Shown here: in pieces, positions 1 to 10,435 of the stretch
How positions within the stretch are numbered: position 1 is the stretch's first letter
How the letters are laid out: the number at the start of each line of letters is the position of its first letter
Source: Streptomyces wuyuanensis
GTDB taxonomy: Bacteria; Actinomycetota; Actinomycetes; Streptomycetales; Streptomycetaceae
Direction of reading: 5' to 3'
Length of the DNA stretch: 64,000 nucleotides
Assembly: GCF_900103455.1 (NCBI RefSeq)
Contig: NZ_FNHI01000012.1
Location: forward strand, 1 to 64,000
The notes under the pieces: generated by a model
Told to the model about the DNA's origin: nothing
What the model saw: only the letters and a program-made list of their open reading frames with translations
The model's database searches: none
Program-made: the position numbers and the translations under genes

Positions 1-336
1 GCGTTCTTCACCTCCTGCGGGATCACCGTCGAACGCGTCCTGACCGACAACGGAGCCTGCTACCGCTCCCGCGACTGGCGCGACACCCTCGCGGCAGCCC
101 AGATCACCCACAAACGCACCCGCCCCTACCGGCCCCAGACCAACGGCAAGGTCGAACGCCTCAACCGCACCCTGCTCGACGAATGGGCCTACGCCCGCCC
201 CTACCGCTCAGAGCAGGAACGACGCGACGCCTTCCCCGGCTGGCTGCACACCTACAATCACCACCGCGGACACACCGCGCTCGCAGGCAAACCACCCGCC
301 AGCCGCGTCCCCAACCTCACAGGGCAATACAGCTAG
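1..336 (+). CDS. IS481-type transposase, C-terminal part (cut by window start)
   Basis: Frame 1 is open from the first base and ends at TAG 334-336. The visible 111 residues are the C-terminal half of an rve-type DDE transposase. VLTDNGACY supplies the second catalytic Asp, and RPYRPQTNGKVERLNRTL supplies the catalytic Glu and the usual PYxPQTNGKxER signature. The tail NHHRGHTALAGKPPASR is typical of IS481/IS3-like enzymes. The N-terminus lies outside the window. Its stop shares the palindrome CTAG with the stop of the convergent DUF3017 gene, so the element sits directly against that gene's 3' end. Confidence 0.85.
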   Translation, partial: AFFTSCGITVERVLTDNGACYRSRDWRDTLAAAQITHKRTRPYRPQTNGKVERLNRTLLDEWAYARPYRSEQERRDAFPGWLHTYNHHRGHTALAGKPPASRVPNLTGQYS

Positions 337-1181
337 CGCACCGTGAAGCGGACCGCTTCCTCGAGGAACGGGATCTCCAGCCACGGTCGCGGCTGGACCA
401 TCAGGGCGAGCAGCACGATGACGGTGCCGAGCGTGCCGTAGGTGACCATGTCGGTGAAGCGCGAGCGCACCGCCAGCATGCCCACGGACGGCAGCACCCG
501 GCGCAACGACGCCCCGGTGAGCAGCGCGGCGCCGACGAGCACCGTGCCGACCCTGAACGCCTGCTCGAACGGGTCCGCGCCGACGATCAGCAGACCGAGC
601 GCCGCGAGCCCGAGGACCGTCAGCAGCGGCCACTGGCGCGCCGGGGCCGGAGCGTCACCGGGCGCGGCGCGTCCGCCGCCCTCGGGGCGCGCGGTGTCCC
701 GGGTGACGGCGGGCGGGCGGCGCGACCTGCCCGCTGCCCGCTCGCCCGTGCCGTCCGGGCTCTCCGGCGCTTCCGGACGGGAACCGTCCGACGGTCCCGC
801 CTCCTCGGCGGCGCCGGCCACGTCACCGGTCGGTGCCGTACGGCCCGGACCGCTCGCGCCGTTCGCCGCGACGCGGTCCGGGCCGCTCACGGATCGGTTC
901 GCCGCGACGCGCTCCGGGGTACGGGCGGAGCCGGCGGGTGCTTCGGTGTCGCGCCGGACCGGGTCCGCCCCGTTCAGCGGTGGGGGCTCGCCGGAGGCTT
1001 CGGGGCGGGTGCCGTTCGCGCCACCCGCCGTCTGGTCCGCGCGGCCCGCGCCGTCCACCGACGGGGCGGGCCCGGGCGCGCCCGGGCCCGCCGGCTCGCC
1101 CTGCGAGCCGCGGGACGCGCCGTTCGCCCGGGTCGGCCGGCGGCCGGCCGCCGGGTCCGCGTGGTTGTCCGGGGTGTCCAT
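333..1181 (-). CDS. DUF3017-type membrane protein with long disordered N-terminus
   Basis: A 282-residue protein starting at ATG 1181, six bases after the folD stop, so the two genes are co-transcribed. Residues 1 to about 180 are Pro/Gly/Ala/Arg-rich and probably disordered. The last 100 residues hold about three hydrophobic segments (LLTVLGLAALGLLIVGA, VGTVLVGAALLTGASL, YGTLGTVIVLLALMV). A small DUF3017 membrane protein behind folD is an arrangement I recall from Streptomyces. No biochemical role is known to me. The last codons lie directly against an IS481-type tail, so the natural C-terminus may have been altered by the insertion. Confidence 0.75.
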   Translation of the reverse strand: MDTPDNHADPAAGRRPTRANGASRGSQGEPAGPGAPGPAPSVDGAGRADQTAGGANGTRPEASGEPPPLNGADPVRRDTEAPAGSARTPERVAANRSVSGPDRVAANGASGPGRTAPTGDVAGAAEEAGPSDGSRPEAPESPDGTGERAAGRSRRPPAVTRDTARPEGGGRAAPGDAPAPARQWPLLTVLGLAALGLLIVGADPFEQAFRVGTVLVGAALLTGASLRRVLPSVGMLAVRSRFTDMVTYGTLGTVIVLLALMVQPRPWLEIPFLEEAVRFTVR

Positions 1182-1186
1182 GGATC

Positions 1187-2044
1187 TCAGTCCGCGGCTG
1201 CCAGCTCGGCCGCCTCGACGACGTTGACGAGGAGCATTGCGCGGGTCATCGGGCCGACGCCGCCCGGGTTCGGCGACAGCCAGCCGGCGACCTGCGCGAC
1301 GTCCGGGTGGACATCGCCGACGATCTTCCCATCGCCGTCGCGGCTGACGCCGACGTCCAGCACCGCCGCGCCCGGCTTGACGTCCTCGGGACGGACCAGA
1401 TGGGCCGAACCCGCCGCGGCCACGATGATGTCGGCCCGGCGCAGATGCGAGGAGAGGTCCCGCGTGCCCGTGTGGCACTGGGTGACCGTGGAGTTCTCGG
1501 AGCGGCGCGTCAGCATCAGCGGCAGGGAGCGCCCGATGGTGGTGCCGCGGCCCACGACGACGACGTCCGCGCCGTTCAGCTCGACCTCGTACCGGCGCAG
1601 CAGCCGGATGACGCCGTTCGGCGTGCACGGCAGGGGGGCGGGCTCGTTCAGCACGAGGCGGCCCAGGTTCGTCGGGTGCAGGCCGTCGGCGTCCTTGGAC
1701 GGGTCGATCAGCTCCAGGACCCGGTTCTCGTCGATGCCCTTCGGCAGCGGCAGCTGCACGATGTAACCGGTGCACTCCGGGTTCTCGTTCAGCTCGCGGA
1801 CGACCGCCTCGATCTCCTCCTGCGTGGCGGTCTCCGGAAGTTCGCGCTGGATGGAGGCGATGCCCACCTCCGCGCAGTCGCGGTGCTTGCCGGCCACGTA
1901 CTTCCGGCTGCCGACGTCGTCACCGACCAGGACGGTCCCGAGGCCGGGCGCGAATCCCCTGGCCTTGAGCGCCGCCACGCGGGCGGCCAGTTCGGACTTG
2001 ATCTCGGCCGCGGTGGCCTTGCCATCGAGAATCTGGGCGGTCAT
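1187..2044 (-). CDS. folD: Bifunctional methylene-THF dehydrogenase / methenyl-THF cyclohydrolase
   Basis: A 285-residue protein, the usual FolD length, starting MTAQILDGKATA. It interconverts 5,10-methylene-, 5,10-methenyl- and 10-formyl-tetrahydrofolate in the cytoplasm, supplying one-carbon units for purine synthesis, including the purN and purH products encoded nearby. Visible motifs are YVAGKHRDC with the catalytic Tyr-x3-Lys pair, VQLPLPKGID, and the NADP-binding loop VVVGRGTTIGRSLP. The C-terminus PNPGGVGPMTRAMLL is the FolD signature. The DUF3017 gene follows six bases downstream. Confidence 0.96.
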   Translation of the reverse strand: MTAQILDGKATAAEIKSELAARVAALKARGFAPGLGTVLVGDDVGSRKYVAGKHRDCAEVGIASIQRELPETATQEEIEAVVRELNENPECTGYIVQLPLPKGIDENRVLELIDPSKDADGLHPTNLGRLVLNEPAPLPCTPNGVIRLLRRYEVELNGADVVVVGRGTTIGRSLPLMLTRRSENSTVTQCHTGTRDLSSHLRRADIIVAAAGSAHLVRPEDVKPGAAVLDVGVSRDGDGKIVGDVHPDVAQVAGWLSPNPGGVGPMTRAMLLVNVVEAAELAAAD

Positions 2045-2381
2045 GCCCCCATCCTCGCGGATGACCCCGTCCCGGTTCCAATCAGGTTCGGCTCGGGGCC
2101 TTCGCGTACCGCCCGCGTTCCGGCTTCCGCGGCTGCGCCGGAGTTCGCAGCGGCCATCCCATGATCCGCTCCGGCAGGCCGCCGCACGGTTCGCCGAGCG
2201 GTACACGAGGTTGCACTTGCACAACACATCGGCATATCGACTGGACAAAAAGTCGACGGTAATACGACGATGAGCCGCGCAGTGTCGCGGGCAGTGTCGG
2301 GGGGCAGCCGCTTAGTCACATGTGAAGTTCCTCCGCCAGGACCGCGTCGTCCCCGCAGAACCCCGACGGAGGAAACCCGCC
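2045..2381. promoter_or_regulatory. Divergent intergenic region between folD and a membrane-protein gene
   Basis: About 340 bases with no convincing gene, containing the start regions of folD (leftward) and the membrane protein (rightward). It is locally AT-richer around 2210-2270 than the flanking coding DNA, as expected for promoters. A ribosome binding site GGAGGAA lies just before the rightward ATG at 2382. I did not identify a specific operator. Confidence 0.5.
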
Positions 2382-2963
2382 ATGAGCTTCGGCGACCCGA
2401 ACAACCCTTACGGCCAGCAGCAGGGCCAGCCGGGCTACGGCTACCCGCAGGGCCAGCAGCAGCCGCCCCAGCCCGGATACGGCTATCCCCAGGCCCCGCC
2501 CGTCCAGCCGTACGGTGGCGGCTATCCCGGCGCCCCCATGTCGATGCCCGGCCTGATGCAGACCGCCCGCGTCCTGCTCTTCATCGTCGGCGGCCTGCAG
2601 CTCCTGTTCGCCATCCTCGCCGCGGTCTTCGTCGCCGCCGCCCAGGACACCGCCAGCTCGGTCGGCGTCGGGGAGGAGACCGGCGTGCTGGCCGGCCTCG
2701 GCTTCTTCCTCGTCTTCATCCTGCTGGCCTTCGCCGTCTGGGCGATCGTCCTGGGCGCCAAGTTCGCCAAGGGCGGCAACGGCGTGCGGGTGACGACCAT
2801 CGTCTACGCGTCGCTGTACATCCTGCTCAGCCTCGCCAACTTCGCCGGCGGGACTGCGAGCTCGGCGGTCGGCGGCGTCATCGGTCTGGCCATCGGCGGC
2901 ATCATCCTCGCCTCGATGGTCAACAGCAGCGCCACCGCGTGGTTCAACCGCCCGCGCTACTGA
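2382..2963 (+). CDS. Small integral membrane protein with Tyr/Gln/Pro/Gly-rich N-terminus
   Basis: A 193-residue protein starting at ATG 2382, preceded by GGAGGAA. Residues 1 to about 55 are a repetitive GYGYPQ/QQQPPQP segment that is probably disordered and cytoplasmic. The rest has about four hydrophobic helices (VLLFIVGGLQLLFAILAAVF, GLGFFLVFILLAFAVWAIV, a central YASLYILLSLANF and GVIGLAIGGIILASMV). Similar small GYG-rich four-helix proteins are common in Streptomyces and have no defined role that I know of. It is a single gene, and a strong hairpin at 3061-3100 separates it from convergent purH. Confidence 0.8.
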   Translation: MSFGDPNNPYGQQQGQPGYGYPQGQQQPPQPGYGYPQAPPVQPYGGGYPGAPMSMPGLMQTARVLLFIVGGLQLLFAILAAVFVAAAQDTASSVGVGEETGVLAGLGFFLVFILLAFAVWAIVLGAKFAKGGNGVRVTTIVYASLYILLSLANFAGGTASSAVGGVIGLAIGGIILASMVNSSATAWFNRPRY

Positions 2964-3011
2964 TCCCTCCGCCCCGGACGGCCGGACCGGCCCGTCCCGG
3001 ACGCCCGTGCC

Positions 3012-3066
3012 GTAGGCACGTAGGCACGAAGGCACGAAGGCACGAAGGCACGAAGGCACGAAGGCC
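3012..3066. repeat. Tandem 9-base repeat running into a terminator stem
   Basis: About six head-to-tail copies of a 9-base unit (AGGCACGAA, the first copies reading AGGCACGT). The last copy merges into the stem base AAGGCCGTAA of the following hairpin. It lies between convergent genes and is non-coding. It looks like a slippage-expanded microsatellite, not a CRISPR, because there are no spacers. Confidence 0.85.
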
Positions 3067-3100
3067 GTAACCCCCGCCGCTGAGCGGGCGTTACGGCCTT
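3061..3100. terminator. Bidirectional hairpin terminator
   Basis: The perfect inverted repeat AAGGCCGTAAC (3061-3071) and GTTACGGCCTT (3090-3100) has a second inner stem CCCGC/GCGGG. It sits between the convergent membrane-protein gene and purH. There is no long T-run, as is common in high-GC actinobacteria. Confidence 0.8.
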
Positions 3101-3163
3101 CGGCCTGTCATGTCTGTGGCAGATGGTGCGGGTGCGCCGGCGGACGCCTCCGCGGAGGCCGCC

Positions 3164-4744
3164 TCAGTGGAAGAAGTGGCGCGTACCCGTGAAGTACATC
3201 GTCACGCCGGCCTTGCTCGCCGCCTCGACGACCTGCTCGTCACGGACCGAACCTCCCGGCTGGACCACTGCCCTGACGCCGGCCGCGGTCAGGATCTCCA
3301 GCCCGTCGGGGAACGGGAAGAACGCGTCGGACGCGGCGTAGGCACCGGCGGCCCGCTCCTCGCCCGCGCGCTCGACGGCGAGCTTGGCGGAGTCGACCCG
3401 GTTGACCTGACCCATGCCGACGCCCACGCTCGCACCGTCCTTGGCGAGGAGGATCGCGTTGGACTTCACCGCGCGGCAGGCCCGCCAGGCGAAGGCGAGT
3501 TCGGCGAGCTCGTCCGCGGACAGCGCCTCACCCGTGGCGAGGGTCCAGGAGGCCGGGTCGTCGCCCTCGGCCTGGAGGCGGTCGGTGACCTGGAGCAGCG
3601 CGCCCCCGTCGATCGGCTTGACCTCCACCGGCGCTGACGGGGCGTCGGGGCAGCGCAGCACGCGGATGTTCTTCTTGCGGGCCAGCACCTCGACGGCGCC
3701 GTCCTCGTAGTCCGGGGCCACGATGACCTCGGTGAAGATCTCGGCGACCTGCTCGGCCATCGCCACCGACACCGGGCGGTTGACCGCGATCACTCCGCCG
3801 AACGCGGACAGCGGGTCGCAGGCGTGGGCCTTGCGGTGGGCCTCGGCGACATCCTCGCCGATCGCGATGCCGCACGGGTTGGCGTGCTTGATGATGGCCA
3901 CGCACGGCTCGGCGTGGTCGTACGCGGCACGGCGGGCGGCCTCCGTGTCCGTGTAGTTGTTGAACGACATCTCCTTGCCGTGCAGCTGCTCGGCCTGGGC
4001 GAGCCCGCCGCCCTCCTCGGTGACGTACAGCGCCGCGTCCTGGTGCGGGTTCTCGCCGTAGCGAAGGACGTTGGAGCGGTGGTAGGTGGCGCCGAGGAAG
4101 TCGGGGAACGCGACCGCGGCGGAGCCGCTGTCGGACGCGGCGTCGGCCGGGGCGTACGAGGAGGCGAACCAGGAGGCGACGGCCACGTCGTACGCGGCCG
4201 TGTGCTGGAACGCCTCGGCGGCCAGGCGCTTGCGCGCGGCGAGGTCGAAGCCGCCCGAGGTGACCGCGGTGAGCACGTCGGCGTAGCGCGCCGGGCTGGT
4301 GACGACCGCGACCGAGGGGTGGTTCTTGGCGGCGGCGCGGACCATCGACGGGCCGCCGATGTCGATCTGCTCGACGCACTCGTCGGGGCTCGCGCCCGAG
4401 GCGACGGTCTCCCGGAACGGGTACAGGTTCACGACCACCAGCTCGAAGGGCTCCACGCCGAGCTCGGCGAGCTGCTCGCGGTGCGCATCGAGGCGGAGGT
4501 CGGCGAGGATCCCGGCGTGCACGCGCGGGTGCAGCGTCTTCACACGGCCGTCGAGGCACTCGGGGAAGCCGGTCAGCTCCTCGACCCTGGTCACCGGGAC
4601 ACCGGCCGCGGCGATCCTCCCCGCGGTGGAACCGGTGGAGACGAGCTCGACGCCGGCCTCGTGCAGCCCGCGGGCGAGCTCCTCCAGCCCCGTCTTGTCG
4701 TAGACACTGATCAACGCGCGACGGATGGGCTTATTCACCGACAT
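3164..4744 (-). CDS. purH: Bifunctional AICAR transformylase / IMP cyclohydrolase
   Basis: A 526-residue protein, the normal PurH length. It performs the last two steps of de novo IMP synthesis, 10-formyl-THF-dependent formylation of AICAR and ring closure. The N-terminal cyclohydrolase domain starts RRALISVYDKTGLEELA. The C-terminal transformylase domain carries the catalytic IIKHANPCGIAIG motif with the Lys-His pair. The ATG at 4744 (MSVNKP) is preferred over an in-frame start 18 bases upstream because an AAAGG box precedes it. The start lies inside the last codons of purN, overlapping 14 bases, so the two are translationally coupled. Confidence 0.96.
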   Translation of the reverse strand: MSVNKPIRRALISVYDKTGLEELARGLHEAGVELVSTGSTAGRIAAAGVPVTRVEELTGFPECLDGRVKTLHPRVHAGILADLRLDAHREQLAELGVEPFELVVVNLYPFRETVASGASPDECVEQIDIGGPSMVRAAAKNHPSVAVVTSPARYADVLTAVTSGGFDLAARKRLAAEAFQHTAAYDVAVASWFASSYAPADAASDSGSAAVAFPDFLGATYHRSNVLRYGENPHQDAALYVTEEGGGLAQAEQLHGKEMSFNNYTDTEAARRAAYDHAEPCVAIIKHANPCGIAIGEDVAEAHRKAHACDPLSAFGGVIAVNRPVSVAMAEQVAEIFTEVIVAPDYEDGAVEVLARKKNIRVLRCPDAPSAPVEVKPIDGGALLQVTDRLQAEGDDPASWTLATGEALSADELAELAFAWRACRAVKSNAILLAKDGASVGVGMGQVNRVDSAKLAVERAGEERAAGAYAASDAFFPFPDGLEILTAAGVRAVVQPGGSVRDEQVVEAASKAGVTMYFTGTRHFFH

Positions 4745-5348
4745 GAACCTTTCGTCCCTCAATGCGGTAGCCGTTACGGGCCAGACGCCCCACGACCTCG
4801 ACGAGCAGCTGGCGCTCGACTTCCTTGATGCGCTCGTGCAGAGCGGCTTCGTCGTCCTCGTTGCGGACCTCGACCACGCCCTGGGCGATGATCGGGCCCG
4901 TGTCGACGCCGTCGTCGACGAAGTGGACGGTGCACCCGGTGACCTTCACCCCGTAGGCGAGTGCGTCACGCACTCCGTGGGCACCGGGAAAGCTGGGCAG
5001 CAGTGCGGGGTGCGTATTGACGAACCGGCCGCCGAACCGGGCGAGGAAGTCCTTGCCGACGATCTTCATGAAGCCGGCCGAGACGACGAGATCCGGCTCG
5101 TACGCGGCCGTGGCGCCGGTCAGCGCGCGGTCCCACTCCTCGCGGGTCGCATGGTCCTTGACCGTGCACACGAAGGTGGGGATCCCGGCCGCGCGGGCCC
5201 GCTCGAGACCGGCGATGCCGTTCCGGTCCGCACCCACGGCGACGATCCGGGCACCGAAGCCTTCGGGATCGTCGCCGATGGCGTCGAGCAGCGCCTGGAG
5301 ATTGGTGCCGGATCCGGAGACCAGGACGACGAGGCGGGCGGCAGCCAC
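4731..5348 (-). CDS. purN: Phosphoribosylglycinamide formyltransferase (GART)
   Basis: A 205-residue protein that transfers formyl from 10-formyl-THF to GAR, step three of purine synthesis. VLVSGSGTNLQALLDAIGD is the phosphate-binding N-terminus. NTHPALLPSFPGAHG holds the catalytic Asn and His, and VHFVDDGVDTGPIIAQ holds the catalytic Asp. The GTG at 5348 is chosen because it directly precedes the conserved AARLVVLVSG strand. Longer reading frames upstream have no homology-like features. It overlaps purH by 14 bases and forms an operon with it. Confidence 0.93.
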   Translation of the reverse strand: MAAARLVVLVSGSGTNLQALLDAIGDDPEGFGARIVAVGADRNGIAGLERARAAGIPTFVCTVKDHATREEWDRALTGATAAYEPDLVVSAGFMKIVGKDFLARFGGRFVNTHPALLPSFPGAHGVRDALAYGVKVTGCTVHFVDDGVDTGPIIAQGVVEVRNEDDEAALHERIKEVERQLLVEVVGRLARNGYRIEGRKVHVGE

Positions 5349-5371
5349 AAGGGACTCTTTTCGCGTTGCGG

Positions 5372-5395
5372 TTCGTATTTGTATGGTCGTACGAA
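5372..5395. promoter_or_regulatory. Inverted repeat upstream of purN
   Basis: TTCGTA (5372-5377) and TACGAA (5390-5395) form a perfect short inverted repeat 24 bases upstream of the purN GTG, in a locally AT-rich patch. It could be an operator or part of a promoter. No regulator is identified. Confidence 0.3.
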
Positions 5396-5574
5396 TGAAA
5401 CGAGCCCGGCGATAGGGGAACTCTACGAAGCCGTCGACCGTCAGCAACGATACCGGCACACCGAGCGGCCCCCGCGGGACGGGGGCTGGGCCGGGAGGTA
5501 GCGTCTGGGGGCAGGGCCCGTCCCAGACGGAGTACCCGCGTACCGAGGTACAAGAGGGGAAGACGTTCACCACC

Positions 5575-6405
5575 ATGCCGGACCGACGCCGCCGCACGGC
5601 ACTCCGCCTCCCGCTCTCCGCCGAGCGGGGCTCCCTGCTGCTGCGGGAACGCCAGTCCACGGAGCCCACGGAGCCGCCGAAGGACGAGAGCAATCCGTTC
5701 GCGCCTCCGCCGGAGGGCTCGCCGGACCGGCCGTGGCAGCCGCGGCACGGGTCCGGCGACGACTCGTCGGGCCGCGACCAGGAGCGCGGCTCCGGTGACG
5801 ACGGCGAGCGTGAGGGCGGGCGTACGCCCTGGGGCAGCCAGTGGAGCGACCGTCAGCCGGGCCGTTCGTCGGGCGGCTTCGGCAGCCGGCCGGGCAGCCA
5901 GGGCGGCGGCGGCCAGGGCGGGAACGGCGGCCAGGGCGGTCCCGAAGGCGGACCCGGTCAGGGCACGGGCCTGCGCTGGGACCCGACGGACCCGGTCCAG
6001 CGCCGCGCCCGGTACGCGCTGCTCGGCGGTATGTGGGCGTTCTTCTTCGCCCTGTTCGACTTCCCCGAGATCGCCCTTCTCCTCGGGGCCCTGGCGATCT
6101 ACTGGGGCGGCAGCTCGCTTCGCTCCAAGTCCCGCCGCGCGACGACGGGCGACTCGACGTCCGCGGCGGCTCCCTCACCGCAGGGCCCCGGCCGGCCGGC
6201 GGGACGGCCGCAGGTGACGGCCGCCGTGAGCGGACTGGTGATGGCCGGTATCGCGCTCACGATCGTGGCGATGACGTTCACGATGCAGCTGGTCTACCGC
6301 GACTTCTACACGTGCGTGTCCGACTCCCTGACGAAGACCGGCCAGATCTCCTGCAACGAACTGCTGCCGGAGCCGCTGCGCGGGGTCATCGGGGTCAAGG
6401 AGTAG
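5575..6405 (+). CDS. Membrane protein with long Gly/Ser/Gln-rich N-terminus
   Basis: A 276-residue protein read divergently from purN. Residues 1-140 are low-complexity (SQGGGGQGGNGGQGG and similar) and probably disordered. Two hydrophobic stretches follow: YALLGGMWAFFFALFDFPEIA with LLLGALAIYWGG, and AAVSGLVMAGIALTIVAMTF. The C-terminal tail has a cysteine pair (YTCVSD, ISCNELLP) that may be extracytoplasmic. A membrane protein at this place next to purN is what I recall from Streptomyces, but I know of no function. The start is uncertain: GAGGGGAAG is about 12 bases before ATG 5575. Confidence 0.7.
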   Translation: MPDRRRRTALRLPLSAERGSLLLRERQSTEPTEPPKDESNPFAPPPEGSPDRPWQPRHGSGDDSSGRDQERGSGDDGEREGGRTPWGSQWSDRQPGRSSGGFGSRPGSQGGGGQGGNGGQGGPEGGPGQGTGLRWDPTDPVQRRARYALLGGMWAFFFALFDFPEIALLLGALAIYWGGSSLRSKSRRATTGDSTSAAAPSPQGPGRPAGRPQVTAAVSGLVMAGIALTIVAMTFTMQLVYRDFYTCVSDSLTKTGQISCNELLPEPLRGVIGVKE

Positions 6406-6572
6406 CCGGACCGGAGCGAGCGGCAGCCGCGCCGGAGCAGGACGTGTGCGCGGCCGGGCGTCATGGGGCGCGGCATGGTCGCCGCGGCCCAGGGTCGATC
6501 GCTCCACCACCCGACGGCGTGACACGGCCGCCCGCACGGGACGTGCGGGCGGCCGTCGCTCGGGGCGCCCGG

Positions 6573-8732
<2,160 letters not shown>

Positions 8733-8840
8733 GCTGCCAACGACACGCGCTTTATCCGCGTAACGGGAGATTGCTCGCTGTGTCGCTAAAAATACGCTTA
8801 TGTACTTTTCGGCCCAGTACGCCCTCCCGGGGAGGTCTTC

Positions 8841-10331
8841 ATGACGAAGAGCACCGCGGACAGCACCGAAGCGGCCGCCCCTCCGTTGCCCTCGCCCAAG
8901 GAACGCCGCAGGCTGCGTGAGGCGAAGGCGCTGTCCGAGGAGCAGGTGGCGGAGGCCCTGGGCGTCACCAGGGCGACGATCAGGTCCTGGGAGACGGGCC
9001 GCAGCGACCCTCGCGGCCGCAAGCGGGAGGCGTACGCGAAGCTGCTCGCCGCTTACGAGGCGGAGCTCTCGTCCCGGGAGCCCTCGCCCGGGGCGGATCG
9101 TGAGGCCCGACCGGCCGAGGCTCCCCACGGGGGCGTGGAGCGGTCCGGAAGCCCGTCGTCCCCACCGGTGCGCCGGCCCGGTGGAAGCCGGCGCACCGAA
9201 CGCGCGGAACGAACCGCCGATGCCGCCGACGACGCCGCCGAACGGGAAACCCGTGGCACCACCGCCGGGAGCCCCGCCGCCGGTGGATCCCCCGGCGCCG
9301 GACCTGCGGGCGAGCGCTCCACCGCCGGTCAGCCGACCGCCGGTGGACCTGCCACCGGACTCGCGAAGTCGGCCCCGGCCCGGCCCGGGACCACCGCTCC
9401 GCCCCCTCCCGTCGAGGCCCCGCGTCCGTACCCCGCCACCTCCGCCGCATGGGGCCCCGACGAGTCCCCCGAAGCCCCCTCCGAGCGGCCGCCCGCCCGG
9501 GACGGAGCCACGCCCACCGCCGAGCAGGCGTTCGACGAGTTGTACGCCCGTACCGCCGTCGGCCTCGTCCGCCAGACCCTGCTGCTCACCGGGCGGCAGT
9601 CGCTCTCGCAGGAGGCCGTCGAGCGCGCCTTCCATCTGGCCTGGCAGCGCTGGCCCGAGGTCGCCGTGGACCGGGATCCCCCGGGCTGGGTACGGGCGGC
9701 AGCGTACGAGTACGCCATGTCCCCCTGGCACCGCCTGCGCCGCGCCCACCGCCGACCCGACCCGGTCGCATCGGCCCGCCCCGCCTCGGCCGCGTATCCC
9801 GGCGGGCGCACGCTCCGCGAGGCGCTGCTCGCGCTGCCGCCGTCGTACCGCCGCACCCTGCTCCTCTACGACGGCCTGGGCCTCGACCTCCCCGAGACGG
9901 CCGCCGAGATCGAGGCGAGCACTCCGGCGGCCGCGAACCGGCTGCTGCACGCGCGTGCGGCCGTCGCCGAGCAGATCCCCGAGCTGGCCGACCCCGAGGC
10001 TCTCCAGCACGAGCTGAGCGATCTGGTGGCGAACCTCACCACGCCGAAGATCGCCTCGGCCCGCTCCGTGCGCGGCGGCAGCGAGCGCCGTGCCGAGCTC
10101 TGGACGCGTGCCGCGATCGGACTCACCGTGCTGATCCTCGGCGCCGCGGCCGTGACCATGGCCGTCACCGAGGACCACTACGAGCCGCCGCAGGCGCCCG
10201 GCGAGCGGGTCGGCGGGGTTCCGCCGCGGAACGGACCGGAGCCGTACTCGAAGGAGGACTACCGCCTGCGCGTACAGCTCCACGCCCACCCCGGCGCCGG
10301 ACCGGCACGCCTCGTCCCCCTGGCCCGCTGA
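8841..10331 (+). CDS. XRE-type HTH fused to sigma-factor-like domain, membrane-anchored
   Basis: A 496-residue protein with GGGGAGG five bases before ATG 8841. Residues 25-80 are a helix-turn-helix of the XRE/Cro class (LSEEQVAEALGVTRATIRSWETG). A Pro/Ala-rich linker of about 140 residues follows. Residues about 220-370 resemble sigma-70-like regions 2 and 4 of ECF type (AFDELYARTAVGLVRQTLLL, then LLALPPSYRRTLLLYDGLGL). A single membrane helix lies near residue 430 (AIGLTVLILGAAAVTMAV) with a short outer tail. This looks like a membrane-tethered regulator read divergently from the PerM gene. Target genes are unknown. Confidence 0.75.
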   Translation: MTKSTADSTEAAAPPLPSPKERRRLREAKALSEEQVAEALGVTRATIRSWETGRSDPRGRKREAYAKLLAAYEAELSSREPSPGADREARPAEAPHGGVERSGSPSSPPVRRPGGSRRTERAERTADAADDAAERETRGTTAGSPAAGGSPGAGPAGERSTAGQPTAGGPATGLAKSAPARPGTTAPPPPVEAPRPYPATSAAWGPDESPEAPSERPPARDGATPTAEQAFDELYARTAVGLVRQTLLLTGRQSLSQEAVERAFHLAWQRWPEVAVDRDPPGWVRAAAYEYAMSPWHRLRRAHRRPDPVASARPASAAYPGGRTLREALLALPPSYRRTLLLYDGLGLDLPETAAEIEASTPAAANRLLHARAAVAEQIPELADPEALQHELSDLVANLTTPKIASARSVRGGSERRAELWTRAAIGLTVLILGAAAVTMAVTEDHYEPPQAPGERVGGVPPRNGPEPYSKEDYRLRVQLHAHPGAGPARLVPLAR

Positions 10332-10346
10332 ACCCCGCCGCGGAAC

Positions 10347-10392
10347 GCGGCTGGGCCCGCACCCCGGAAGTCCGGGGTGCGGGCCCAGCCGC
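10347..10392. terminator. Strong bidirectional hairpin
   Basis: A perfect 22-base-pair stem (10347-10368 with 10371-10392) around a 2-base AG loop, rich in GGGCCC/GGGGTG. It lies between the convergent regulator gene and sucD and should terminate both. Confidence 0.9.
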
Positions 10393-10435
10393 ATGCGTTC
10401 CCGCAGGAGACGGCCGTCGCGGCCGCGTCGGGGGA

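Noticed and set aside
3012..3066. CRISPR array
   Set aside because: Units are 9 bases, with no spacers and no cas genes.
8733..10394. Long minus-strand open frame extending the PerM gene upstream
   Set aside because: It runs antisense through the XRE/sigma-like gene, is Gly/Arg-rich and has no domain. High-GC DNA leaves such frames open by chance.
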